From Verrucomicrobiota bacterium (GTDB lineage: Bacteria > Verrucomicrobiota > Lentisphaeria > Oligosphaerales > Oligosphaeraceae), in contig JAGVUR010000200.1 in assembly GCA_019136135.1 (NCBI GenBank), positions 1 through 41,863 of the forward strand: a DNA stretch of 41,863 nucleotides, written 5' to 3'. Within the stretch, counting starts at the first letter, position 1. Each line of letters starts with the position of its first letter. The notes beneath the pieces are model-generated. The model was not told where the DNA came from and did not search any database. It was given only the letters and a program-made list of their open reading frames with translations. Made by a program: the position numbers and the translations under genes. Positions 30,523-37,503 of this stretch are shown here, piece by piece.

Positions 30523-32888
30523 AACAATACGAGGGCCTTTTCAATCAGCTGGAAGAGCAATACGGCATCCCGGCCGGGGTCCTCTACGGCCTTGCAATGG
30601 TCGAGTCCTCCGGAAACCCTCTCGCTGTGAGCAAGGTGAAGGGGTCGACGGCCAAGGGCATGTTCCAGATCAACGATCCTACGGCCAAGCAATGGAAGGT
30701 CGATCCGTTCAACGTCGAACAGTCCGCCAGGGGCACCGCTCGGCAACTGAAACAAGCCTACGACACCTTCGGCGATTGGGACAAGGCTGTTCTCGCTCAC
30801 CAGATGGGCATCCAAGGTGTGAAGAACGGCAAGGTCGACGACGCCTATCTCGACCGGGTGTCCAATTTTGCCGCTACGCCGTTCGGCAACCGTACGCAAA
30901 ATGGTGGCGAGGCTAAACCTCCGGTCAAGGGCCAGATCACGAACCTGAAGAACGTTCAGGAAGAGGAAGTCGATCCGACTGAGGGCATGTCGCCGTACGA
31001 GAAATTCTTCTCTGGCGTCGTCGCGGGCATGGAGTCCACCGTCCAAGGGGTGAAGCAAACCGGCTTGGCGGGTGCGGACAACGCCATGGAATTGCTCCAG
31101 CAGGTTTTCCCGGACGCCGAGTGGGTCAAAAATGCCGGGGACTGGGCGAAGAAAAAGCGAGAGACGACGCAGGCCGACATCGACGAAAATGCTCGCCTGA
31201 ACCGGAGCCTCCGGAATACCGGATGGGGCACCGCCGGGGACCTGACCGGTCAAATTGCCCTCACTGCACCGCTTCCGATGGGCGGCCTCGCCACGGCGGC
31301 TAAAGGGACGGTCGCTCTGGCCAAGGGCGCTGGCATGGGGCTGATCAACGCGGCCACGGGTGCGCGTGAAAGCGATACCGATCCTCTGTCGTTCGCTGGC
31401 CAAAATGTCGCGGGGGGCGCTACCGGGAATCTCGGACTGTACCAACTCGGCAAATTGTACAACGCGGTGGCCGGGAAATTCCGGAAGTACACCACGGATA
31501 CCGGCCGTCAGGACCCGGTGAAGCTTTACCAGTCCGCGAAAGACAAAGATATCCCGGTGAGCATCGGGGATATCGACCCGACCTCCTTGTGGCACCGGTG
31601 GGAAAATTTCTCGGCCAACATTCCGCTGTCCGGCCGCCGGGCGCAGCTTGGCAAACAGGCGGAAGCGGTCGCCGGAGCGGTTCGTGAATTCGACGAAAAC
31701 GCCCGCCCCCTCGGAATGGTTTCCGGCAAATCCGGGTTCGACGATCCGGGTCAGATGATTTTCGACGCGATCCGCAAGGAATATAAGGACCGCAAGAGTC
31801 ACGCCGAAACGTTGTACGATATCGTCAACGATGCGGCGAAAGAAAAAGGCGTCCAAGTCGTTCAGCCCGGCCAGACCATCAAAGCCATCCAAGGCATCGA
31901 GGACCGGTTCGGCAACATGCTGTCGTCGTTCGGGGATAACAAGCTCAACCAATCGATCGAGGGCATCAAGGCGTTTACGAGCCAGAAGAATCTGGAGAAG
32001 TACGGTCCTCCCACGTTCAACGACATGCGGATGCTCCGCACGCTGGTCGGGGAAAAGATTCGAGAAATGGAGAATAGGGTCAAGGCCGGTGCGGCGGGCG
32101 ACTCGCAATTCGGAGCGTTGAAGGGTCTTTACAAGGCCATCGAAGGCGACATCAGTCATTGGGCGACCGAGGCGACCCAAAATGAAGAGGTTTTTCAAAA
32201 ATTCATCGCCGCCTCCGACTATTACAAGAACAAGATCGATCCATACAAACGCACACCGATGCTCAATGAAATCCGGCTACTGCCGGAAGGCGCGGTTTAC
32301 GACTACGACAAGATTCTTTCTGCCGTGGCGGGAAAGGATCGGCCGAATCGGGCGGAGCTTATCCTTGGCCAAGCGGCACCGGAGGGGCAGGAAGCTGCGG
32401 TTCATCACCTGATCCGGAAAGCCACGGAAGCGGGGCTGGACCCGAATATGACCGGCGGCATGTCCCCGGCGGCCTTCTTGCGCACCTTGGACCTCGGCCG
32501 TACCCGTGATGTCGTCTTCAACAAGACCATGGATGATGTCACGGACATGGAAAACGTCCTGCGGGCGACCAAGCGCGCGTCGGAATATACCCGGGACCCG
32601 CCGACCGGCGCCCGGATCACCCCCGCTTATGTCCTCGGCGCCATGACCGGCGTTCCGATGATCGGAGCATTGGTCGGGAGCGGGGGTGGTGCTGCCGCCG
32701 GGGCAGGATTGATGGCGGGGGCCATCGGCGCCTCCCGAGTTGCCAATAAATATACGATGTCGGATTTCGCCAAGCGCATGCATCTGGCGGACCCCCGGAA
32801 GCTTCCGTTCGACAAGATGTCATACCTTCAGCAGACCGGCTCCCGGTCCCTTCCGTATCTTCTCTCAGACTTGATGGCTGATGAATAA
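30519..32888 (+). CDS. Internal virion protein with lytic transglycosylase domain
   Basis: A 789-residue protein comparable to T7 gp16 though shorter. The N-terminal ~110 residues form an SLT-type domain: YGLAMVESSGNPLAV with catalytic Glu29 and STAKGMFQINDPTAKQW. The domain cuts peptidoglycan locally during DNA entry. The remainder is helical with Gly/Ala-rich segments (GLATAAKGTVALAKGAGMGL; MIGALVGSGGGAAAGAGLMA) likely to insert into membranes. The start overlaps the previous stop (ATGA). Confidence 0.85.
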   Translation: MKQYEGLFNQLEEQYGIPAGVLYGLAMVESSGNPLAVSKVKGSTAKGMFQINDPTAKQWKVDPFNVEQSARGTARQLKQAYDTFGDWDKAVLAHQMGIQGVKNGKVDDAYLDRVSNFAATPFGNRTQNGGEAKPPVKGQITNLKNVQEEEVDPTEGMSPYEKFFSGVVAGMESTVQGVKQTGLAGADNAMELLQQVFPDAEWVKNAGDWAKKKRETTQADIDENARLNRSLRNTGWGTAGDLTGQIALTAPLPMGGLATAAKGTVALAKGAGMGLINAATGARESDTDPLSFAGQNVAGGATGNLGLYQLGKLYNAVAGKFRKYTTDTGRQDPVKLYQSAKDKDIPVSIGDIDPTSLWHRWENFSANIPLSGRRAQLGKQAEAVAGAVREFDENARPLGMVSGKSGFDDPGQMIFDAIRKEYKDRKSHAETLYDIVNDAAKEKGVQVVQPGQTIKAIQGIEDRFGNMLSSFGDNKLNQSIEGIKAFTSQKNLEKYGPPTFNDMRMLRTLVGEKIREMENRVKAGAAGDSQFGALKGLYKAIEGDISHWATEATQNEEVFQKFIAASDYYKNKIDPYKRTPMLNEIRLLPEGAVYDYDKILSAVAGKDRPNRAELILGQAAPEGQEAAVHHLIRKATEAGLDPNMTGGMSPAAFLRTLDLGRTRDVVFNKTMDDVTDMENVLRATKRASEYTRDPPTGARITPAYVLGAMTGVPMIGALVGSGGGAAAGAGLMAGAIGASRVANKYTMSDFAKRMHLADPRKLPFDKMSYLQQTGSRSLPYLLSDLMADE

Positions 32889-33172
32889 TGGACAATGCCG
32901 AGCTGGTGAAATGGTTGCGGGAAGAAATGCGCCAGCAAACCGAAGACTTTCGGGAGGATCTGGCTTCGCAGACGCTCCACTTCGATAAGCAACTGGCCGA
33001 CCTCAAAGAAAATGACATCAAACCGTTGAAAGAGAAGGTGGACCCGATGTACAAGTACTTCATCACGGCGTCCACCAACATGACGGCCATCAAGTGGATT
33101 GCGGGTGCCGTCGGCAGCATCGGCGGCCTTGCCGCCGCTTGGCACTTCATAAAAGAATTCATCAATAAATGA
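32888..33172 (+). CDS. Holin-like protein (XhlA-type layout)
   Basis: A 94-residue protein: a charged coiled coil (residues 5-50, REEMRQQTEDFREDLASQTL) and one transmembrane segment near the C-terminus (AIKWIAGAVGSIGGLAAAWH) followed by a short basic-ended tail. This is the layout of haemolysin XhlA/holin-like proteins. It lies directly before the endolysin gene and overlaps it by four bases. A role in timing lysis is likely; a T7 gp18.5-like spanin part is less likely. Confidence 0.65.
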   Translation: MDNAELVKWLREEMRQQTEDFREDLASQTLHFDKQLADLKENDIKPLKEKVDPMYKYFITASTNMTAIKWIAGAVGSIGGLAAAWHFIKEFINK

Positions 33173-34314
33173 TCCCGACCATCGCCCGCGTCCTTGAAGT
33201 CAAGGACAATGTCAACGTCCTTGCCTTTTATGAAGTCATCGCGGAAGGCGAATCGAATCACAGTGACGATGCTCACTTCCTGATTAACGGTGGCGGTCGC
33301 TTCACGGATCTGAGTAAACATCCTTTCGAGGGCCTCTCGACCCGGGCTGGCGGAAAAGCGGCCGGTAAACCGCAATTCATTCCATCAACGTGGGCAGAAG
33401 TCTCCAGGCAACTTGGCCTGACCGATTTCGGCCGCCAGAGCCAATATTACGGCTTCATCGGCCGGGTGATCTACCGGGACGCTCTCGATGATGTTCTGTC
33501 CGGGAACCTCGATAGCGCGATATCCAAATGTCGCCTCGAATGGACCAGTCTTCCGGGAGCTTCCGAAAATAAACGTTACACCCTCGCAGGTGCGCGTGCT
33601 GTCTTCCAACATTACGGCGGCATTTTGGGGGCGGTGCGACCGGTAACCGACGAACAGGCGCCCGCGCCCATCGAAGACCTATCAACGCCCTACGAATCCA
33701 CACAGGAGACAAAGCCAATGGCGCCCGTGATCATGGCCATTCTTTCAGGACTGGCCTCTTCCCTTCCCGCGCTCGCCAAGATCTTCAACGATGGTGGTGC
33801 CAAGGGGCAGAAAGTGGAAGCTCTTGCCCCGATGCTGTCGGACGCCATCGTGAAGGTCACGGACGCCGTGAACCTGCAGGAGGCGGCCGAGAAGGTGCAG
33901 AAGGACCCGGCGGTCGCGGCGGCCGCAAACAAGGCAGTCGAACAGGTGGTCTACGCCCTGTCGGAAGTGGGCGGAGGAGTCGAAGGCGCCCGGGCGTACT
34001 CGCTCGCCATTGCAAAGGAAAACATTCCCCTGTTGCGGATGCCGACCTTCGTGATTTCCCTGCTCCTCCTTGCACCGGTCGCCTTCATGGTCGGCATGGT
34101 CCTCGGCGGAAAGGGATTCGCGACGCTGCTGCTGGTCCTCTTCGACAAGACGGACCCGGCGGTGCTGAACATGGTGTCCGCGTCCTTCAGCTACTCCCCG
34201 GACATGCAGAACGTCGTGATCACGAATCTCGTGGGGGTGATCATGATTGTTGCAGGCTTCTGGCTTGGCTTGAGCTATGCCCGGCAGAAGAATACCTCCC
34301 CCGATTCCAACTAA
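33169..34314 (+). CDS. Endolysin (lambda R-like) fused to a membrane domain
   Basis: A 381-residue protein. Residues ~1-160 match the lambda R / GH104 transglycosylase pattern: LAFYEVIAEGESN with Glu26 as the likely acid, NGGGRFTDLSKHP, GKPQFIPSTWAEVSRQLGL and WTSLPGA. Residues ~184-381 form a separate domain with an amphipathic part and two clear membrane segments (MPTFVISLLLLAPVAFMVGM and VVITNLVGVIMIVAGFWLGL). The fusion would tether the enzyme to the inner membrane. An internal ATG (33718) with a strong ribosome site may make the membrane part alone. Starts with an ATGA overlap. Confidence 0.85.
   Translation: MIPTIARVLEVKDNVNVLAFYEVIAEGESNHSDDAHFLINGGGRFTDLSKHPFEGLSTRAGGKAAGKPQFIPSTWAEVSRQLGLTDFGRQSQYYGFIGRVIYRDALDDVLSGNLDSAISKCRLEWTSLPGASENKRYTLAGARAVFQHYGGILGAVRPVTDEQAPAPIEDLSTPYESTQETKPMAPVIMAILSGLASSLPALAKIFNDGGAKGQKVEALAPMLSDAIVKVTDAVNLQEAAEKVQKDPAVAAAANKAVEQVVYALSEVGGGVEGARAYSLAIAKENIPLLRMPTFVISLLLLAPVAFMVGMVLGGKGFATLLLVLFDKTDPAVLNMVSASFSYSPDMQNVVITNLVGVIMIVAGFWLGLSYARQKNTSPDSN
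33718..34314 (+). CDS. Possible free holin-like product from an internal start
   Basis: An in-frame ATG inside the endolysin gene is preceded by AGGAG (33704-33708) at nine bases, better than the ribosome site of the long form. It would yield 198 residues (MAPVIMAILSGLASSLPALA, ending in the two membrane segments). Either the region codes for two proteins, full-length endolysin plus free holin, or the genes were separate and lost a stop codon. Confidence 0.55.
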   Translation: MAPVIMAILSGLASSLPALAKIFNDGGAKGQKVEALAPMLSDAIVKVTDAVNLQEAAEKVQKDPAVAAAANKAVEQVVYALSEVGGGVEGARAYSLAIAKENIPLLRMPTFVISLLLLAPVAFMVGMVLGGKGFATLLLVLFDKTDPAVLNMVSASFSYSPDMQNVVITNLVGVIMIVAGFWLGLSYARQKNTSPDSN

Positions 34315-34324
34315 GGAGTACAGC

Positions 34325-34861
34325 GTGAAACAGCCCGAAGCTTTCCGAGACGGTCAACTCGGCGACGTGATCAAGCCGTATCTGGCGGAAGACGGCAAGT
34401 CCTTCGCCAAGGACTTCTACATGGTCAACCGGCTGGCGGCCTTGGCCGGGGCCAGCGTCGACGACTACAACAAGATGAACATCATGCTCGGGGTCGGAGG
34501 CTTCTTCGGACAGCCCCTCGACGGCCGCAAGCCCGCGCACATGTTCGTGGTCGGCCCGGACGACCCCAACAAGCTGCCCAACGAAGTGATGACCTCCCCG
34601 GGCACCCCGGTGGAAATGGGCGGACCGGGATGGGAGCCGCGCGGCGCGTATTACCGGTATGACCCGGATTACGACTCGGGCACGAATTTCATGTCGTGGG
34701 TCCTCGCGGGCGCCCCGAAGGACAACTACCTTGGCTCGTGGGCCAACGGTGGCCTGCCCCTCGGTTACGTTCAGGAGACGTGGAAGCTAACGGGCCGGAA
34801 TCTGAACCAGCCGGGCTGGCCCGGTTACCACAGTCAAGGTCGCCCGGGCGGTCGCCGCTAA
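34325..34861 (+). CDS. Hypothetical last gene of the late arm
   Basis: A 178-residue protein (VKQPEAFRDGQLGDVIKPYL, then PGTPVEMGGPGWEPRGAYY). The GTG start at 34325 follows a strong AAGGAG at six bases. No membrane segment and no recognised motif. As the final late gene next to lysis functions it may be a virion-associated or lysis-accessory protein. Its TAA interlocks with the TAG of the opposing gene at 34858-34861. Confidence 0.75.
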   Translation: MKQPEAFRDGQLGDVIKPYLAEDGKSFAKDFYMVNRLAALAGASVDDYNKMNIMLGVGGFFGQPLDGRKPAHMFVVGPDDPNKLPNEVMTSPGTPVEMGGPGWEPRGAYYRYDPDYDSGTNFMSWVLAGAPKDNYLGSWANGGLPLGYVQETWKLTGRNLNQPGWPGYHSQGRPGGRR

Positions 34862-35328
34862 AAGCGGACCAGGTAGTCCAGTACCGAGGGAAGATCGACG
34901 CTGCACTTCGACGCAATGTCGAGGTAGTCGCGGTAGTACCAACGGTCTTCCTTCCTCTTCTCTTTCTCCCGCCGTACGTACTCCCAGTCCGGGAACGCGA
35001 TCAGGACATGGAACGTCTGCATGTCGACGATCTGCGTCTTCTCTTTGACCCGGTAAAGCAGCCAGTAGCGTGCCCCAGAATGTCGTATCCGCTTCTGGCC
35101 CCAAGCTATTTGTCCCGGGCGTAGTTGCGTCGGCATCCTGGCATTTGGGCTGACCGGATCGTAGACATGTTTTAGCTCAATCCACCCGTCCTTGGCGTTG
35201 ACCGAGTAAGATATGTCGAACACCCCCTGCGTCCACTTATCCTCGTGATTCGTGACCGCCCCACGAAGGGACAGCCACGACATCACTTGGCGTCGGAGTT
35301 GTGCTTCCCCGTCACTTGCTTTTGGCAT
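34858..35328 (-). CDS. PD-(D/E)XK-type nuclease (VRR-NUC/T7 endo I-like)
   Basis: A 156-residue protein. GVFDISYSVNAKDGWIELKH shows the D-x(n)-ExK metal-binding core, and LRPGQIAWGQKRIRHSGARY resembles the following helix-strand of VRR-NUC-like enzymes and Holliday junction resolvases. It would cut branched DNA in replication or packaging. I used the ATG at 35328; the frame to 35400 would overlap the upstream gene widely. Overlaps the preceding DUF5664 gene by 17 bases, making it the last gene of the Z-cluster transcript. Confidence 0.75.
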   Translation of the reverse strand: MPKASDGEAQLRRQVMSWLSLRGAVTNHEDKWTQGVFDISYSVNAKDGWIELKHVYDPVSPNARMPTQLRPGQIAWGQKRIRHSGARYWLLYRVKEKTQIVDMQTFHVLIAFPDWEYVRREKEKRKEDRWYYRDYLDIASKCSVDLPSVLDYLVRF

Positions 35329-35596
35329 CGCTTTCGGTCCGGGCTTTAGAGAGGAGGATAAGGGCGTTGGCGGCAATCGCCTGCAAGTGATCGGTGCCAC
35401 GAAGATCCTTGCCTCTAACCACTTCCGCCATCATTTCGATGTAGTGGCGGCCGATCGCTTTGATGAATTCATTAGTGCCGAGAGTTTCCCAGTTGCGGAA
35501 CCCTCTTGTCTCCGCCCCTGCCTCCATGAACCGGGCAAGGTCTTCAATGGCGTCCCACGGGATATGGGCAGGATCGTATTTCGTCCCATCACTCAT
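35312..35596 (-). CDS. DUF5664-type protein (dATP/dGTP diphosphohydrolase N-terminal family)
   Basis: A 94-residue helical protein with RGFRNWETLGTNEFIKAIGR followed by HYIEMMAEVV and DHLQAIAANALILL. The pattern (NW, RH, D, HL..NA) resembles the PF18909/DUF5664 family, whose name refers to dNTP hydrolysis. It overlaps the DatZ-like gene stop by four bases, so it is made with the dNTP-pool enzymes. A direct enzymatic role or a scaffold is possible; not shown for this protein. Confidence 0.7.
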   Translation of the reverse strand: MSDGTKYDPAHIPWDAIEDLARFMEAGAETRGFRNWETLGTNEFIKAIGRHYIEMMAEVVRGKDLRGTDHLQAIAANALILLSKARTESDAKSK

Positions 35597-36189
35597 ACCG
35601 GCTCCTTGAACACTTCTTCATGCAACATATCGAAAATTTCCGACACCAACTGGCCCGATTCTGTTTTGACACTTATTCTCGCCTTCAATTCCTCCCTTTG
35701 CTCGTGTAAAGATTTCTTGAGACCATCCAGAACCCGATCTTTGTGGGGAGAATTGACGCCATACTTTTCACAGAACCGGATAGCATCAACGATATCAGCG
35801 ATTTTTATCGACGTCTCGATTATGCTGAACAGCCCGCCACCGATTTTTCTAGCAATGATCGTCGCATATTGAGTGTAGAACAAATCCTTGACAAGCAATT
35901 CATCCCTGATGAATCGTTTCCTCGCGGCCGACGGGACATCGCCTATGAACACTTCTTGCGCATCATGTGTCATGGCCAGTTTCATCGTGGCGTAACTGGT
36001 ATAAATTCTATTGCCTCCGCTGATCCCGGGAATCGCCGCCATGATCTTTTCCACTATGGCCGATGCGATGAACGTCACAGCCGCCGCGTGTTCAAGCAAA
36101 GTCTGTTCTCGGGTCATGGCGACGATATGCCATCGTTTGACCCGTTCCTGCGCGAGATAACTTCCTAGGGAGGACGGCGTTGTGATCAT
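35593..36189 (-). CDS. datZ: DatZ-like HD-domain dATP triphosphohydrolase
   Basis: A 198-residue HD-domain protein of the YfbR-like group: RW at 19-20, TLLEHAAAV with His34, MTHDAQEVF with His75-Asp76, and KIADIVDAIRF with Asp132, the full H..HD..D metal set. In Z phages DatZ removes dATP (to dA) so that the polymerase inserts 2-aminoadenine opposite T. The ATG at 36189 overlaps the stop of the MazG-like gene as ATGA; the longer frame is not needed. The identity rests on motif plus the neighbouring purZ-like gene. Confidence 0.9.
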   Translation of the reverse strand: MITTPSSLGSYLAQERVKRWHIVAMTREQTLLEHAAAVTFIASAIVEKIMAAIPGISGGNRIYTSYATMKLAMTHDAQEVFIGDVPSAARKRFIRDELLVKDLFYTQYATIIARKIGGGLFSIIETSIKIADIVDAIRFCEKYGVNSPHKDRVLDGLKKSLHEQREELKARISVKTESGQLVSEIFDMLHEEVFKEPV

Positions 36190-36485
36190 TCGTCCCCCAC
36201 GTGTTTCATAATCCCGGTACGTTCGTTGATCTGCCACTCCCGGTTCATGTTGACCACCATCTTCCGGTGGACTTCCTTCAGGAGGTCAATGTTGTTCCTC
36301 ATGCAGAGGTCCGCCAGCAGGATGAACACGTCCGCTGCCTCTTGCCCATTTGGGCTACCGACGAATTCCCCGAATTCTTCGAACATCTTGAGCATGATCG
36401 AACCGTCGGTCCGGGTCGGAAAAACGCGATCGGCCCATTGATTGATGTAGCCGAACACTTCATAGAAATCGGTTTGCTTAATCAA
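36186..36485 (-). CDS. mazZ: MazZ-like (MazG family) dGTP pyrophosphohydrolase
   Basis: A 99-residue MazG-like protein. MLKMFEEFGEFVGS with Glu36, Glu37 and Glu40, then EAADVFILLADLC with Glu49 and Asp52, gives the ExxE..ExxD magnesium site. In S-2L-like phages MazZ turns dGTP into dGMP, the substrate of PurZ. The start is a TTG at 36485 overlapping the purZ 3' end; AAGGAG lies seven bases upstream of it. An ATG-led longer frame starts inside purZ and is unlikely. Confidence 0.85.
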   Translation of the reverse strand: MIKQTDFYEVFGYINQWADRVFPTRTDGSIMLKMFEEFGEFVGSPNGQEAADVFILLADLCMRNNIDLLKEVHRKMVVNMNREWQINERTGIMKHVGDE

Positions 36486-37503
36486 GGGTGAACTCCTTGT
36501 TCGCGACCGGGTGGACATTTCTAAAGGCGGGGCCGTCACCGGTCCAGCAAACCTTCAACCCGAGATTCTCCATCCGCTTGACCCAATACATGACCACGTT
36601 ATTGTTGGGGATCGACTGCAGATAGTTGGTGAAGTTGAGGAACACCGCGTCCGGGTTCATGTGCATCTTGGCCTCGGCCACCTGAATGTCCGAGAACGTG
36701 AACACCCTTCGTGGAAGTTTGGTAACAGTCGTCAATTCGACCGGGACCTGCAGCTCTTCCCATGACAGCTCGAATTGATCCGGGTAGGACGGTCCGGAAG
36801 TGCCGATCTGCTCCCCCGCCCCGTTGTATCGGTTGGCGACACGGATCGGGAACGTACGCATGGTACCAACCACCTTCGGGCGGCACAAGCCGTAGGGGAT
36901 TCCGCAATCAGCCATCACTTGGTACGGGGTGGTATCCCGGGAAGTAACATACGGGTACATACCGTGGTTGATCGACAGCGAGTACCCTTGCGCCCCCTCG
37001 ATAGCGATGACCCGGGCTTCCGTCATCCGGTTGCGATAGTCATTGGCGCTAATGGTGAACGGCCGCAGGTCTTCGTCGTCCTGCGCAAGCGTCCGGCCAC
37101 GCCGCATCTTGGCGATCAGCGCCTCGGCGTTGCCCTTCATGGTCGACCCGATCCGAACCAGCCCAGCTTCCTCTTTCCGGTGTTCGTCGGTCACGACGGC
37201 CGCTCGCTCATGGATGAAAAATTTTTTTGCCGACAGATTGCGAATCGCCATTTCGGCGAAGAACGCATCCTTGTCGATGGCGGCACCGGGGCCGATCATC
37301 ACGGAAGCGCTCCTCTCCGCCCCGATAGGAATCATCGTCGCAATCGTCTTCTTCCCGTATTGGTCGATGTAGGTGTGCCCGGCATTTGGTCCCCACGCGG
37401 CCACTGAAATGTCAGGCCGATATTGCTCCGCAAGGAACCCGGCAATCAGCCCCTTGCCGGTGCTGCCGAATTGCAGGTCCACGATCATGTACGCTTTCGT
37501 CAT
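36478..37503 (-). CDS. purZ: PurZ-type adenylosuccinate synthetase homologue
   Basis: A 341-residue member of the PurA/PurZ family. QFGSTGKG at 11-18 is the P-loop, with Ser14 at the place where PurA has its catalytic Asp (GDEGKG); this change is the mark of PurZ. WGPNAGHT (37-44) carries the conserved His43, and IGPGAAIDKD and WTGDGP follow as in the family. PurZ couples aspartate to dGMP to give ADGMP, which host PurB turns into dZMP. Length is shorter than host PurA (~430), as known for PurZ. GGGAGG lies before ATG 37503; it overlaps the polymerase stop (ATGA). Confidence 0.95.
   Translation of the reverse strand: MTKAYMIVDLQFGSTGKGLIAGFLAEQYRPDISVAAWGPNAGHTYIDQYGKKTIATMIPIGAERSASVMIGPGAAIDKDAFFAEMAIRNLSAKKFFIHERAAVVTDEHRKEEAGLVRIGSTMKGNAEALIAKMRRGRTLAQDDEDLRPFTISANDYRNRMTEARVIAIEGAQGYSLSINHGMYPYVTSRDTTPYQVMADCGIPYGLCRPKVVGTMRTFPIRVANRYNGAGEQIGTSGPSYPDQFELSWEELQVPVELTTVTKLPRRVFTFSDIQVAEAKMHMNPDAVFLNFTNYLQSIPNNNVVMYWVKRMENLGLKVCWTGDGPAFRNVHPVANKEFTLD

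Noticed and set aside
30438..32198. Minus-strand frame of 586 residues
   Set aside because: It is antisense to the transglycosylase-bearing virion protein and shows no motif or ribosome site.
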